This document shows positions 7,472 through 15,541 of a stretch of 64,000 nucleotides of DNA, in pieces. Origin of the DNA: Streptomyces akebiae (GTDB lineage: Bacteria; Actinomycetota; Actinomycetes; Streptomycetales; Streptomycetaceae); the NCBI RefSeq assembly GCF_019599145.1, contig NZ_CP080647.1, positions 7,378,001 through 7,442,000 of the forward strand, written 5' to 3'. The notes below the pieces were generated by a model. The model made no database searches, had not been told where the DNA came from, and saw only the letters and a list, made by a program, of their open reading frames with translations. The stretch's first letter is position 1. Every line of letters starts with the position of its first letter. The position numbers and the translations under genes are program-made.

Positions 7472-9007
7472 ATGCCCCGCCGCCATCTCCGCCTCAAGGG
7501 CGCCCCCGAGGCTCCCGTGCGGGCGGCCCTGCGCGCACTCCGCGCGGAACTCGATGTCCCCGGCGCCTTCCCCCTCCAGGTCCTCGTCGAGGCCGAGCAC
7601 GCCGCGAAATCACCGCGCCTGCCGTCGTACGACGCCACGGACCTCCCCCTCTTCACCATCGACCCGCCCACCGCCACCGACCTCGACCAGGCGATGCACC
7701 TGTCGCGCAGGCCGGGCTCGGCCTCAGGTACGGGTCCGGGGACCGGCGGCTACCGCGTCCGCTACGCCATCGCCGACGTCGCCGCCTTCGTCACCCCCGG
7801 TGGCGCACTCGACGCCGAGGCCCACCGCCGGGTGACGACGCTCTACTTCCCCGACGACAAGGTCCCCCTGCACCCCGCCTGCCTCTCCGAGGGCGCCGCC
7901 AGCCTGCTGCCCGGCCACATCTGCCCGGCGGTCCTGTGGACCCTGGACCTGGACGCGGACGGCCGTACCGAGACCGTCGACGTCCGCCGTGCCCTGGTCC
8001 GCAGCCGGGCCAAGCTGAGCTACGCCGACGCACAGAAGAAGATCGACGAGGGTACCGCGGAGGAACCCCTCGCCCTGCTCCGGGAGATCGGACAGCTGCG
8101 CGAGCACCTGGAGATCGAACGCGGCGGCATCTCCCTCGCCGTCCCCGAACAGGAGATCATCGAGCGCGCCGCCCCCGCCGACCGAGCCGCAGCCGCGGCC
8201 ATCGCCGACACCTCCGCCCACCAAGCGGCCGATGTCACCTACGAGTTGACGTACCGCGCCCCGCTCCCCGCCGAACGCTGGAACGCCCAGATCTCCCTCC
8301 TCACCGGCATGGCCGCGGCCGACCTGATGCTGGCCCACGGCACCGGCGTCCTGCGCACGCTCCCGGCCGCCCCGGACGGCGCGGTGGGCCGCCTCCGTCG
8401 TACGGCCGACGCCCTGCGCATCGACTGGCCGCACCACGTCTCGTACGCGCACCTCGTCCGTTCCCTCGACCCGCACGACCCCCGTCACGCCGCCTTCCTC
8501 CTGGAGTGCACGACCCTGCTGCGCGGCGCGCACTACACACCCTTCCGCGACGGCGACCTCCCCGACATCACCACGCACTCCGCCGTCGCCGCCCCCTACG
8601 CCCACTGCACGGCCCCCTTGCGCCGCCTCGTCGACCGCTACTCCTCGGAGATCTGCCTCGCGGCGGCAGCCGGCACCCCCACCCCCGACTGGGTGCTGGC
8701 CGCCTTCGACGCCCTCCCCGACGAGATGGCCGAGGGCACCCGGCGGGCCGGCCGCGTGGAGCGCGAGTGCGTGGACCTCGTCGAGGCGGCGCTGCTGAAG
8801 GACCGGGTCGGGGAGGTGTTCGAGGGGAGCGTGGTGGACGTGGAGGAAGACCGACCAGCGGTCGGGATCGTGCAGTTGGCGTCCCCGGCGGTCGTCGGCC
8901 GACTGGCGGGAACCCCCGGCGGCCGACTGCCGCTGGGGGAGCGGCTGCGGGTACGGCTCACGCAGGCCGAGCCGGGAGCGGCGAAGGTGCGTTTCGTTGC
9001 GGAGTGA
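7472..9007 (+). CDS. RNB-domain (RNase II family) ribonuclease
   Basis: 511 residues, mostly one RNB catalytic domain. FTIDPPTATDLDQAMHL carries the conserved acidic residues that bind the two magnesium ions in RNase II/R. YAIADVAAFV, VPLHPACLSEGAASLLPG and YAHCTAPLRRLVDRY are the other hallmark blocks. The expected activity is 3'-to-5' exoribonuclease on single-stranded RNA. It is shorter than RNase R and lacks obvious N-terminal cold-shock domains, as in the compact actinobacterial form. The ATG at 7472 follows a TACGCT box by only 6 bases, suggesting a leaderless mRNA. Confidence 0.88.
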   Translation: MPRRHLRLKGAPEAPVRAALRALRAELDVPGAFPLQVLVEAEHAAKSPRLPSYDATDLPLFTIDPPTATDLDQAMHLSRRPGSASGTGPGTGGYRVRYAIADVAAFVTPGGALDAEAHRRVTTLYFPDDKVPLHPACLSEGAASLLPGHICPAVLWTLDLDADGRTETVDVRRALVRSRAKLSYADAQKKIDEGTAEEPLALLREIGQLREHLEIERGGISLAVPEQEIIERAAPADRAAAAAIADTSAHQAADVTYELTYRAPLPAERWNAQISLLTGMAAADLMLAHGTGVLRTLPAAPDGAVGRLRRTADALRIDWPHHVSYAHLVRSLDPHDPRHAAFLLECTTLLRGAHYTPFRDGDLPDITTHSAVAAPYAHCTAPLRRLVDRYSSEICLAAAAGTPTPDWVLAAFDALPDEMAEGTRRAGRVERECVDLVEAALLKDRVGEVFEGSVVDVEEDRPAVGIVQLASPAVVGRLAGTPGGRLPLGERLRVRLTQAEPGAAKVRFVAE

Positions 9008-9617
9008 ACTTTCTTATCTCCCGCATGAGTTGATCGGACTCGTCGGCGTGGAAACGCACCAGGCGTACTTCCCTACGACGGCCGAAGAAGGTCAAGTAGG
9101 CGACGGGCTCGGCCAGTTCCATGGTGACGGTGGTCTGCGACCCGATCTCCATGTTGAGCTCCCCGTCCCGTTTCTCGTGCGTCGTACGCAGCTCACGACG
9201 GACGGAGGCGATGGCGCCCAGCGGGACGCGCAGATCCACGGTGGCGAAGCGCCGCAGCCGCAGGGTGGTGCCGGTGAGGACGTGGGGCCGGGTCACGGAG
9301 GCGGCGTGGAGCCCGGCGACGATGAGGACCGTATAGAGGTCGAGGACGAGGAAGACCGAGTGCGCGAGCGGGAAGCCGCGCAGCAGGACGGACATGGTCA
9401 CGGTCTCGACGACACACACGAAGCCGAACCCGAACATCATGGCGCCCTGCCCCCGGGCGTACCCGTACGCCCGCGCACCCTCCTCCCCGACACCGTGCGG
9501 CCGCCGCGCCACCCAGCGCAACAGGCTTGCCAGCAGCAGGAGTTCATGGCGCACGAGGGAGCGGGCGACCCTGTAGGCGCCACCGCCACCCCTCTCGCCG
9601 GTCCCGATCGTCCTCAC
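8958..9617 (-). CDS. Membrane protein of unknown function (219 aa)
   Basis: Two strongly hydrophobic segments (around GFGFVCVVETVTMSVLL and VFLVLDLYTVLIVAGLHAA) separate a basic N-terminus from a soluble C-terminal half with beta-rich PH-like character (TTVTMELAEPVAYLTFFG). No named family was recognised. It starts with GTG overlapping the merR stop as GTGA, so the two are translationally coupled and probably share the merR promoter. Its 3' end runs 50 bases into the convergent RNB gene. Confidence 0.65.
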   Translation of the reverse strand: MRTIGTGERGGGGAYRVARSLVRHELLLLASLLRWVARRPHGVGEEGARAYGYARGQGAMMFGFGFVCVVETVTMSVLLRGFPLAHSVFLVLDLYTVLIVAGLHAASVTRPHVLTGTTLRLRRFATVDLRVPLGAIASVRRELRTTHEKRDGELNMEIGSQTTVTMELAEPVAYLTFFGRRREVRLVRFHADESDQLMREIRKFTPQRNAPSPLPARPA

Positions 9618-10399
9618 GGGCGGTCCTCCCTCAGTGTCCGGAGCGTGCGGCGGATGGCCTCCGCCTGGGCGGGGGCGAAGTCGGCGTAGAAGGCGCGCAG
9701 GAAGCTGACGGTGCCGCCGTCGTCCCCGCTGTTGTCGAGATCGATGCCGGTGTCCTGCGGGACCATCTCCGGCGGGATGAGGCCGGCCAGGACGCGGGCG
9801 GCCTCCGCCACCCGGGGATCGTCGGGCTCGGCGTCGGCGAGGGCGTCGAGCAGCGCGTACGCCTCGTGCGCCCGCTCCACCGCGCCCGGAACCGACATCA
9901 TGCTCTCCAGGCCCGCGAGCATCTCCGCCCGTACCTCGGGTGTCGCGGTGGTCTCCAGGAGGGCGAACACCTCTCGGTCCTTGGTGGCCATCGGAGAGTG
10001 CGGCGCGTGCCCGAACTTGCCGAAGAGGGCGGCGAGTTCAGGTGAAACGGGCCCCTCGGCAGGCAGCCGCCCGGCACGTGCTTCCTCCATCAGGACGCGC
10101 AACCGCCCCCGTCGCTCCCGGATCTCGTCCTCCTGCCGGGCCAGATCCTCGTCCAACTCGCCCAACACCTCGACGAGTTCACGCCCGGCGTCGTCCGCCA
10201 GCACGTCCCGTACCTCGGCCAGCCCGAGCCCCAGCTCCGTCAGCCGCCGGATCCGCGCGAGCACGACCATGTGCCGCAACGTGTAGTCCCGGTACCCGTT
10301 GGCCCGCCGTTCCGGCTCCGGCAACAGGCCGAGGTGGTGGTAGTGCCGCACGGCACGCGGCGTGACACCGACGGCCGCGGCGAGTTCTCCGATCCGCAT
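9614..10399 (-). CDS. MerR-family transcriptional regulator
   Basis: 261 residues. The first ~70 residues form a MerR winged HTH (MRIGELAAAVGVTPRAVRHYHHLGLL, with ANGYRDYT in the wing). A coiled-coil dimer helix follows (~75-115, DLARQEDEIRERRGRLRVL), then a ~140-residue helical effector domain with no Cys cluster, so metal sensing is unlikely. A near-perfect dyad lies in its own promoter, and it is coupled to a downstream membrane protein that may be its target. The ligand is unknown. Confidence 0.88.
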   Translation of the reverse strand: MRIGELAAAVGVTPRAVRHYHHLGLLPEPERRANGYRDYTLRHMVVLARIRRLTELGLGLAEVRDVLADDAGRELVEVLGELDEDLARQEDEIRERRGRLRVLMEEARAGRLPAEGPVSPELAALFGKFGHAPHSPMATKDREVFALLETTATPEVRAEMLAGLESMMSVPGAVERAHEAYALLDALADAEPDDPRVAEAARVLAGLIPPEMVPQDTGIDLDNSGDDGGTVSFLRAFYADFAPAQAEAIRRTLRTLREDRP

Positions 10400-10403
10400 A
10401 CGA

Positions 10404-10436
10404 CCAGTAGAAACGTTGACGCTGCGGCAGGGTCAA
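10404..10436 (-). promoter_or_regulatory. merR promoter with MerR-type operator
   Basis: Bases 10416-10436 form a 21-bp dyad (TTGACcCTGC / GCAGcGTCAA on the minus strand, 9 of 10 paired). It starts at the -35 box (TTGACC) and runs toward a -10-like TCTACT with a 19-bp spacer. A dyad in an over-long spacer is the classic arrangement for MerR regulators, which untwist the DNA to activate. Autoregulation is inferred. Confidence 0.65.
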
Positions 10437-10447
10437 GCGACGGGCCC

Positions 10448-10494
10448 GGTCACCGTCAGTCGCCGGGGTCGGGGCTCGGCGACTGACGGTGACC
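10448..10494. repeat. Perfect 18-bp inverted repeat between divergent genes
   Basis: Bases 10448-10465 and 10477-10494 are perfect reverse complements around an 11-base loop. The element sits about 100 bases upstream of the Uma2 gene and just beyond the merR promoter. In RNA it would be a very stable hairpin. It could be a leader attenuator, an insulating terminator or a binding site for a dimeric protein. Confidence 0.8.
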
Positions 10495-10595
10495 GAGATC
10501 ATGTGCCACGATCGAGGGAACGGTTCCCGATCTCAGGGCCAGGTGATCAGCCGATGTCCCAGTCTGGCGAGCGACCGAAGAAGGAGGGGCGTGAC

Positions 10596-11174
10596 ATGAG
10601 TGCCATGGCCCACGAGCCGCTCTCGCAGGAAGACGTCCTGCTGGAGGGCTTTCTCGCCCTGGACACCCCGGAGGGATTCCGGGCGGAGCTGATCGAGGGG
10701 GAGATCGTTGTGACACCGCCGCCGGACGGGGATCACGAGGACTACATCGAGCTGATCGTGCAGCAGGTGTACAGGCGGTCCCGGACCGACATGCAGTTCT
10801 CCGGGAACAAAGGGCTGAAGCTGGGGAAGGCGGAAGGGTGCCCGAGGGACCACGTGATCCCGGACGGTACGTTCGCTGCCCGGACTCTGCGGCTCTACCG
10901 GGGTGCGGACTCATGGATGCCCTGCCAGGGCGTCTCCATGGTGCTGGAGGTGACCTCCACCAGGCCCAAGGCCGAGCGTGAGGTCAAGCGCCGCTGCTAC
11001 GCCCGCGGCGGTGTCCCGCTCTATCTGCTCGTCGACCGTGACACCTCCGAGGTGACACTACTCAGCGATCCGCGAGAGGACGACTACCGCCAGCACTGCA
11101 CCGTCCCCTTCGGCAAGCCGCTTGCCCTCCCCGAGCCGTTCGCCTTCGACCTGGAGACCTCGGACTTCCTCTGA
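10596..11174 (+). CDS. Uma2-family (DUF820) PD-(D/E)xK endonuclease-like protein
   Basis: 192 residues matching the Uma2 fold: GFRAELIEGEIVV (N-terminal helix and strand), VIPDGTF carrying the PD-like Asp, MVLEVTS carrying the acidic residue, and a Lys-rich helix (RPKAEREVKRRCYARGGVPLYLLVD). Uma2 proteins belong to the restriction-endonuclease superfamily, are multicopy in Streptomyces, and have no settled role. The ATG has an excellent GAAGGAGG site 9 bases upstream. An 18-bp inverted repeat lies in the leader region. Confidence 0.85.
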   Translation: MSAMAHEPLSQEDVLLEGFLALDTPEGFRAELIEGEIVVTPPPDGDHEDYIELIVQQVYRRSRTDMQFSGNKGLKLGKAEGCPRDHVIPDGTFAARTLRLYRGADSWMPCQGVSMVLEVTSTRPKAEREVKRRCYARGGVPLYLLVDRDTSEVTLLSDPREDDYRQHCTVPFGKPLALPEPFAFDLETSDFL

Positions 11175-11229
11175 CCTTCCTCTGACCCTGCCCGGCGTAG
11201 CCTGGGGGCCGACGACGGGGGAGGTCGAG

Positions 11230-12054
11230 GTGAGCTCACGCGGTGAGACCCGGTGGACCCGCACCACCCTCGGCCGCCCCGATCACCCCTTGGACCTCCT
11301 CACCGCCCGCTTCGACCGCCACCGCTACGCCCCGCACACCCACGAGGAATTCAGCATCGGCATCTGTGTCCAGGGCGCCTCGTGCATCGACTACCGGGGC
11401 GGCGCCCTCACGGTGGGGGAGGGCTCGATCGTCGTCCTGGCCCCCGGCGAGGTCCACACCGGCGAATCGGCGTTCGGCACCTACGCCTACCGCGCCCTCT
11501 ACCCGGCCCCCGCACTCCTCACCGACGGCATCCTCGGCGGCACCCCGCACTTCCGCGACCCCCTCCTGCACGACCCCGAACTCGCCGCCGCCCTGCGCAC
11601 CGCCCACACCGAGCTGAGCACCTGCCCCGACCCGCTGGAGTCCGAGTCCCGCCTCCCCTGGCTGCTCACGGCCCTGGCCCGCCGGCACTCGACGTCCCGT
11701 CTCACCTCCGACAGACTCCCCGGCGCCGACAAGATCGCCCACGCCGTACGCGACCGCCTGGCGGACGAACTCCTCTCCCCGCCCTCCCTCGCCGACCTGG
11801 CCACCGACCTGGGCCTCTCCCGCTACCAACTCCTGCGAGCCTTCCGTACGACGATGGGCATGCCCCCGTACGCGTGGCTGGCCCAGCACCGGGTGAGCCG
11901 GGCCCGAGGCCTGCTGGAGGCGGGCGCCCGCCCGGCGGACGTGGCGGGGCAGGTGGGCTTCGCGGACCAGGCGCACATGACGCGGTGGTTCAGGAAGGTA
12001 CTGGGGGTCACCCCGGCGGCGTACCGCAACAGCGTTCAAGACGCACACCGCTGA
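11230..12054 (+). CDS. AraC-family transcriptional regulator
   Basis: 274 residues. The N-terminal ~150 residues form a cupin-type sensing domain (RYAPHTHEEFSIGICVQG, IVVLAPGEVHTGE). The C-terminal ~100 residues carry two HTH motifs (LADLATDLGLSRYQLLRAFR and PADVAGQVGFADQAHMTRWFRK). It is followed 19 bases later by an EamA exporter, so it probably controls that transporter. GTG at 11230 was chosen because GGGGGAGG lies just upstream and the cupin domain begins soon after. Confidence 0.9.
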   Translation: MSSRGETRWTRTTLGRPDHPLDLLTARFDRHRYAPHTHEEFSIGICVQGASCIDYRGGALTVGEGSIVVLAPGEVHTGESAFGTYAYRALYPAPALLTDGILGGTPHFRDPLLHDPELAAALRTAHTELSTCPDPLESESRLPWLLTALARRHSTSRLTSDRLPGADKIAHAVRDRLADELLSPPSLADLATDLGLSRYQLLRAFRTTMGMPPYAWLAQHRVSRARGLLEAGARPADVAGQVGFADQAHMTRWFRKVLGVTPAAYRNSVQDAHR

Positions 12055-12073
12055 CCTGCCCGAGACTCACCGC

Positions 12074-13015
12074 ATGACTGCACGCGGCTGGTTCCTCTTC
12101 TCCCTGATGGGAGTCCTCTGGGGCATTCCCTATCTGATGATCAAAGTGGCTGTGGACGAGGTCTCCCCGTCCATGGTCGTCTTCGTACGCTGTGCCCTGG
12201 GCGCGGCCCTCCTGCTCCCCTTCGCGATCCGCCAGGGAGACCTGACCCGCGTGGTCCGACAGCACTGGCGCCCGATGCTCGCGTTCGCCGTGATCGAGGT
12301 CATCGGCCCCTGGTGGACCCTGACCGACGCCGAACGCCACCTCTCCAGCTCCACGGCCGGCCTCCTGATCGCGGGAGTCCCGATCGTGAGCGTGCTCCTT
12401 GCCCGTTTCTTCGGCGACACGGAACGGCTGGGAGCCCGCCGGATGACGGGCCTGGCCCTGGGCCTGGGAGGCGTGGCGGTCCTCACGATCCCCCACCTGA
12501 CCGGCGGAAACGTCCTCTCCCTCACGGAGGTCCTGATCACGGTGATCGGCTACGCGACCGCTCCCCTGATCATGGCCCGCCACCTGAAGCAGGTCCCGAC
12601 GCTGCAGCTGATAGCCCCGGTGCTGCTCCTGGCGGCGGTCGTCTACGCCCCCGCGGCGGCCCTGACCCGCCCGTCCACCCTCCCGTCGACCCCGGCCCTG
12701 ATCTCCCTGGCCGCCCTGGGAGTGATCTGCACGGCCCTGGCCTTCGTGGCGTTCCTGGAGCTGATCCGAGAGGTGGGCCCGACCCGGGCGACGGTCTTCA
12801 CGTACGTCAACCCGGCGGTGGCGGTGGCGGCGGGCGCGCTGTTCCTGGACGAGCGCCTCACGCCGGGCATCCTGGCGTCCTTCGCCCTGATCCTGGCGGG
12901 CTCGTTCCTGGCGACGGCGTCGTCGAGGCCATCGGGGCCGAGGACCGGCGGGCGCCCGGTAGCATGGTCCACACGGCAGACGAGCCGGGCGGACGGCCGC
13001 GTGGAGTCCCCCTGA
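12074..13015 (+). CDS. EamA-family (DMT) transporter
   Basis: 313 residues with about ten hydrophobic helices in two EamA repeats (LMGVLWGIPYLMIKVAVDEV near the start; LGVICTALAFVAFLELIREVGPTRATVFTYVNPAVAVAAG in the second repeat). It is an inner-membrane transporter of unknown substrate. It follows an AraC regulator by 19 bases. The last 13 codons and stop lie inside the 5' end of rnpB, and the rnpB promoter must lie inside this CDS. The extended hydrophilic tail (PSGPRTGGRPVAW and on) is dispensable-looking. Confidence 0.88.
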   Translation: MTARGWFLFSLMGVLWGIPYLMIKVAVDEVSPSMVVFVRCALGAALLLPFAIRQGDLTRVVRQHWRPMLAFAVIEVIGPWWTLTDAERHLSSSTAGLLIAGVPIVSVLLARFFGDTERLGARRMTGLALGLGGVAVLTIPHLTGGNVLSLTEVLITVIGYATAPLIMARHLKQVPTLQLIAPVLLLAAVVYAPAAALTRPSTLPSTPALISLAALGVICTALAFVAFLELIREVGPTRATVFTYVNPAVAVAAGALFLDERLTPGILASFALILAGSFLATASSRPSGPRTGGRPVAWSTRQTSRADGRVESP

Positions 13016-13392
13016 CGGGGAACTTCCCGAGGAACGTCCGGGCTCCACAGGGCAGGGTGATGGCTAACGGCCACCCGGGGTGACCCGCGGGACAGTGCCA
13101 CAGAAAACAAACCGCCGGGGACCTCGGTCCTCGGTAAGGGTGAAACGGTGGTGTAAGAGACCACCAGTGCCCAGGGTGACCTGGGCAGCTAGGTAAACCC
13201 CACCCGGAGCAAGGTCAAGAGGGGCCGCCGTAAAAAGCGGCCCTGCGCGGACGTTCGAGGGCTGCCCGCCCGAGTCCGCGGGTAGACCGCACGAGGCCGG
13301 CGGCAACGCCGGCCCTAGATGGATGGCCGTCTCCCCGGCCGCCGCGAGGCGGCCGGGCGACAGAACCCGGCGTACAGCCCGACTCGTCTGCC
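12975..13392 (+). ncRNA. rnpB: RNase P RNA (type A)
   Basis: About 418 nt. The ends pair as helix P1: ggcagacgag at 12975-12984 with ctcgtctgcc at 13383-13392. The conserved core is recognisable: a GAGGAACGTCCGGGCTCCACAGGGCAG block after the 5' arm, acagtgccacagaaa, ggtaagggtgaaacggtggtgtaagagaccacc, and near the 3' end the agatggatggccgtc and acagaacccggcgtacagc blocks. It is the catalytic RNA that matures tRNA 5' ends. A TAGCAT -10-like box lies at 12960-12965. The 3' end also serves as the left copy of a 42-bp direct repeat. Confidence 0.95.
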
Positions 13393-13410
13393 GCCACCTG
13401 CGGTTTTGCC
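13369..13410. repeat. Left copy of rnpB-end direct repeat (attL-like)
   Basis: This 42-bp stretch spans the last 24 bases of rnpB and 18 bases beyond. It recurs at 19557-19598 with 40 of 42 identical. Weaker similarity (roughly three quarters by eye) continues for about 120 bases to the right of both copies, but none exists to the left of the right-hand copy. That fits an integration site at the 3' end of an RNA gene. Confidence 0.8.
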
Positions 13411-14269
13411 TTGGAAAGGGCCTCTGACCTGCGTCGGAGGTCCTTTCCGATCTTTCGGGGCCTTGCCGTATTACGCAGCGGAAAGTCCCTCGGAAGTCCC
13501 TCAGACAGAGCTGAAAAGTCCCCAGGAATGATCTTGTTTTGGGATGGTTGAGCAGGTCTGATGCAGAGCGGGGATGGTCGTGCTCGGCCTGCATGTCCAT
13601 CATCGCCCCTCAGCCGGAACGGTTGCCGGAGATGAAGCTGAGCGTGTGAAGACTCTTCCCAAATCCACCTGTAGGCGAGGTTGGTGGCCGGGCTGCTGGT
13701 TGTCCCGGGGAGGTCGGCTCTCCTGGTTCGAGGCTGGGCCCATGGGGCGGAGGCAGGGTACAGGCTTGTGTCCCATTGGCGACCAGAAGCTGGAACTTGG
13801 ACCGCGCCGCCTCGACGGCCCGAGCCTGAGTCACGATCTCCAAGGCATCGCACATGTCCCCCCGACCGCAACGGCTCCGAGGCCGCTACGACGGACACGA
13901 TTCGCTGGTAAACCGTCATCACATCCCGCAGCGAGCCGCGCGCCCTGGCTGCAGGACCGCCCGACGCCGCCGCATCCTCACCGGCAACCTCCCCACTCGG
14001 CTGCTCGGCCACTGTCGGCGCGCGCTTACCAGCCTCGAAAGCTTGTTGTGGGCCACACCCGGCCGGCCATGCTCCGTGCCCTCGCTCGCAACTCGTCCAC
14101 CTGCGCCAGCGGCGCCGCCTCCCGGCGCTCCAACTTCGGTTCGGAGTCTTGGCCCTGCTGCCGTTGGTTCAAATGAAAGAATCGGCCCGGCTGCCATGCG
14201 CAACAAGATTTACGCGCTCGCTGGTTGAAGGGTTCGCGACGAGGGCCGCAGACGAGGACACACCTGATC
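13393..14269. other. Gene-poor stretch after rnpB
   Basis: I see no convincing gene here. Short open frames overlap in all frames without ribosome sites or family resemblance. The first ~130 bases are the imperfect copy of the sequence that also follows the right-hand repeat. Minus-strand fragments between about 13610 and 14271 could be a decayed gene, but nothing recognisable was found. Confidence 0.5.
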
Positions 14270-15541
14270 ATGAGTAGTGAAGCGATCCGCGATGCACTCG
14301 CGGCGGTCGGCTACGAGTTCGTGCAACTCGAGCCCCCCATCCCTGGCGGGAGAGACAGATGGCGTCCCGACGTCGTGGCGTGGGCTGCTGACTCCAACGG
14401 TGCCCTGACGCCTTGGGTGGCTATCGAAGTAGTGAAGTCGCGCGCGCCTGTCCGCCCCGAAGCCGGTCTCCGGGCATTGGCCCGTGCCCGAGACATGCTC
14501 GGCACCGCTGACCATTACATCGTGGTCAACGATGCCGAGTGGTACCGGGCCGACCCGGGACTACGGCGGCTAACGCAGGTGGAAGGGCCGGACGCCCCGC
14601 CCAATGGGGGAGAGGGTGAGATCGAAGACGTTGAGCTCGTTACAGCACTGCTCAGCCATGAGCTTTGGAAGGCGGCTTCACGCGCTCGCGGCAGTGGTTC
14701 GCATACCACCGACTCCAACCTCGACCTCGGTGCGGCGATCGACCTCACGGGCTTCCAAACGTTTACAAGCTCACGGGTGCGGGTTGGCCCGGAGACGCTC
14801 TGGCAGGCACGACGTCGGGCCGTTGTTGACTTCGAGCGTCGCCACAAGGAGGCAGGGGAGTTCACCAGCCACAAGGGCGTCTCCAAGGCGGTTGCCCATC
14901 TGGCAGGATCTAGGCTAACGCGCGATCTGCTCGATCCGTTCTGCGGCGCGGGCTCATTCCTCTGGGAGGCCATCGATTACGCGCAGGACCACGTGACCGG
15001 GCTTAACAGGGTCCTCGGCTATGACGTCCACCAGCGGATGGCGGACGTAGCCCGTTCGATCGGAAGCGTTTCGCCGGTCCCGGTGGAGATCATTACGGGC
15101 GATGTCTTCAAGACTGATGTGCCGCCTTCGACCTGCTTGGTGTCGGCACCCCCGTCCTCGCTCAGACTGCAGAAACACTACGAGCTGCTCGACGGGTCAA
15201 CCACGCGGGACGGTGACCTGGCCGTCCTCGACCGCGTCGTGCGTCTATTGGGTGAGGGCAGCCGGGCGGTACTGCACTTGCCGGCTGGTGTGACCTATCG
15301 CAGCAACGGCGAGCCTTACCGACGCTTTCTGGCGTCGCGTTTTCGCGTAGCTGCAATCCTCGGCCTTCCTCCGGGGGCCGTGGCAGGTACGGCGATCCGA
15401 TCGATCCTGATTGTCATCGAGAAGGCCGAGCCGGGTGACACCTTCATCGCGCAATTGGGGGAGGACTGGGAGTCGCAGCTCGCACCTGGCGGCGCGGCGC
15501 TCGAAGCGGCGCTGGTGCACGTTGACGGAGCACGGCCGTGA
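14270..15541 (+). CDS. N6-adenine-methyltransferase-like protein with altered catalytic motif and endonuclease-like N-terminus
   Basis: 423 residues. Residues ~1-110 contain a D...IEVVK arrangement (RPDVVAWAAD, VAIEVVKSR) reminiscent of the HsdR N-terminal / PD-(D/E)xK fold; this is a weak match. Residues ~180-400 are a Rossmann methyltransferase of the HsdM type, with SAM motif I at D222 (DPFCGAGSFLWEA). The catalytic motif, normally NPPY/F, reads A293-P-P-S296, so methyl transfer may be lost or changed. The next gene overlaps as GTGA and encodes an HsdS-like protein; the third encodes a HEPN-motif protein. No HsdR helicase is present, so this is not an ordinary type I system. Confidence 0.75.
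   Translation: MSSEAIRDALAAVGYEFVQLEPPIPGGRDRWRPDVVAWAADSNGALTPWVAIEVVKSRAPVRPEAGLRALARARDMLGTADHYIVVNDAEWYRADPGLRRLTQVEGPDAPPNGGEGEIEDVELVTALLSHELWKAASRARGSGSHTTDSNLDLGAAIDLTGFQTFTSSRVRVGPETLWQARRRAVVDFERRHKEAGEFTSHKGVSKAVAHLAGSRLTRDLLDPFCGAGSFLWEAIDYAQDHVTGLNRVLGYDVHQRMADVARSIGSVSPVPVEIITGDVFKTDVPPSTCLVSAPPSSLRLQKHYELLDGSTTRDGDLAVLDRVVRLLGEGSRAVLHLPAGVTYRSNGEPYRRFLASRFRVAAILGLPPGAVAGTAIRSILIVIEKAEPGDTFIAQLGEDWESQLAPGGAALEAALVHVDGARP

Noticed and set aside
13215..14012. Minus-strand frame across rnpB and its downstream region (AKPQVAADESG text)
   Set aside because: This is antisense to RNase P RNA; the same text reappears at the second copy only because the DNA is duplicated.
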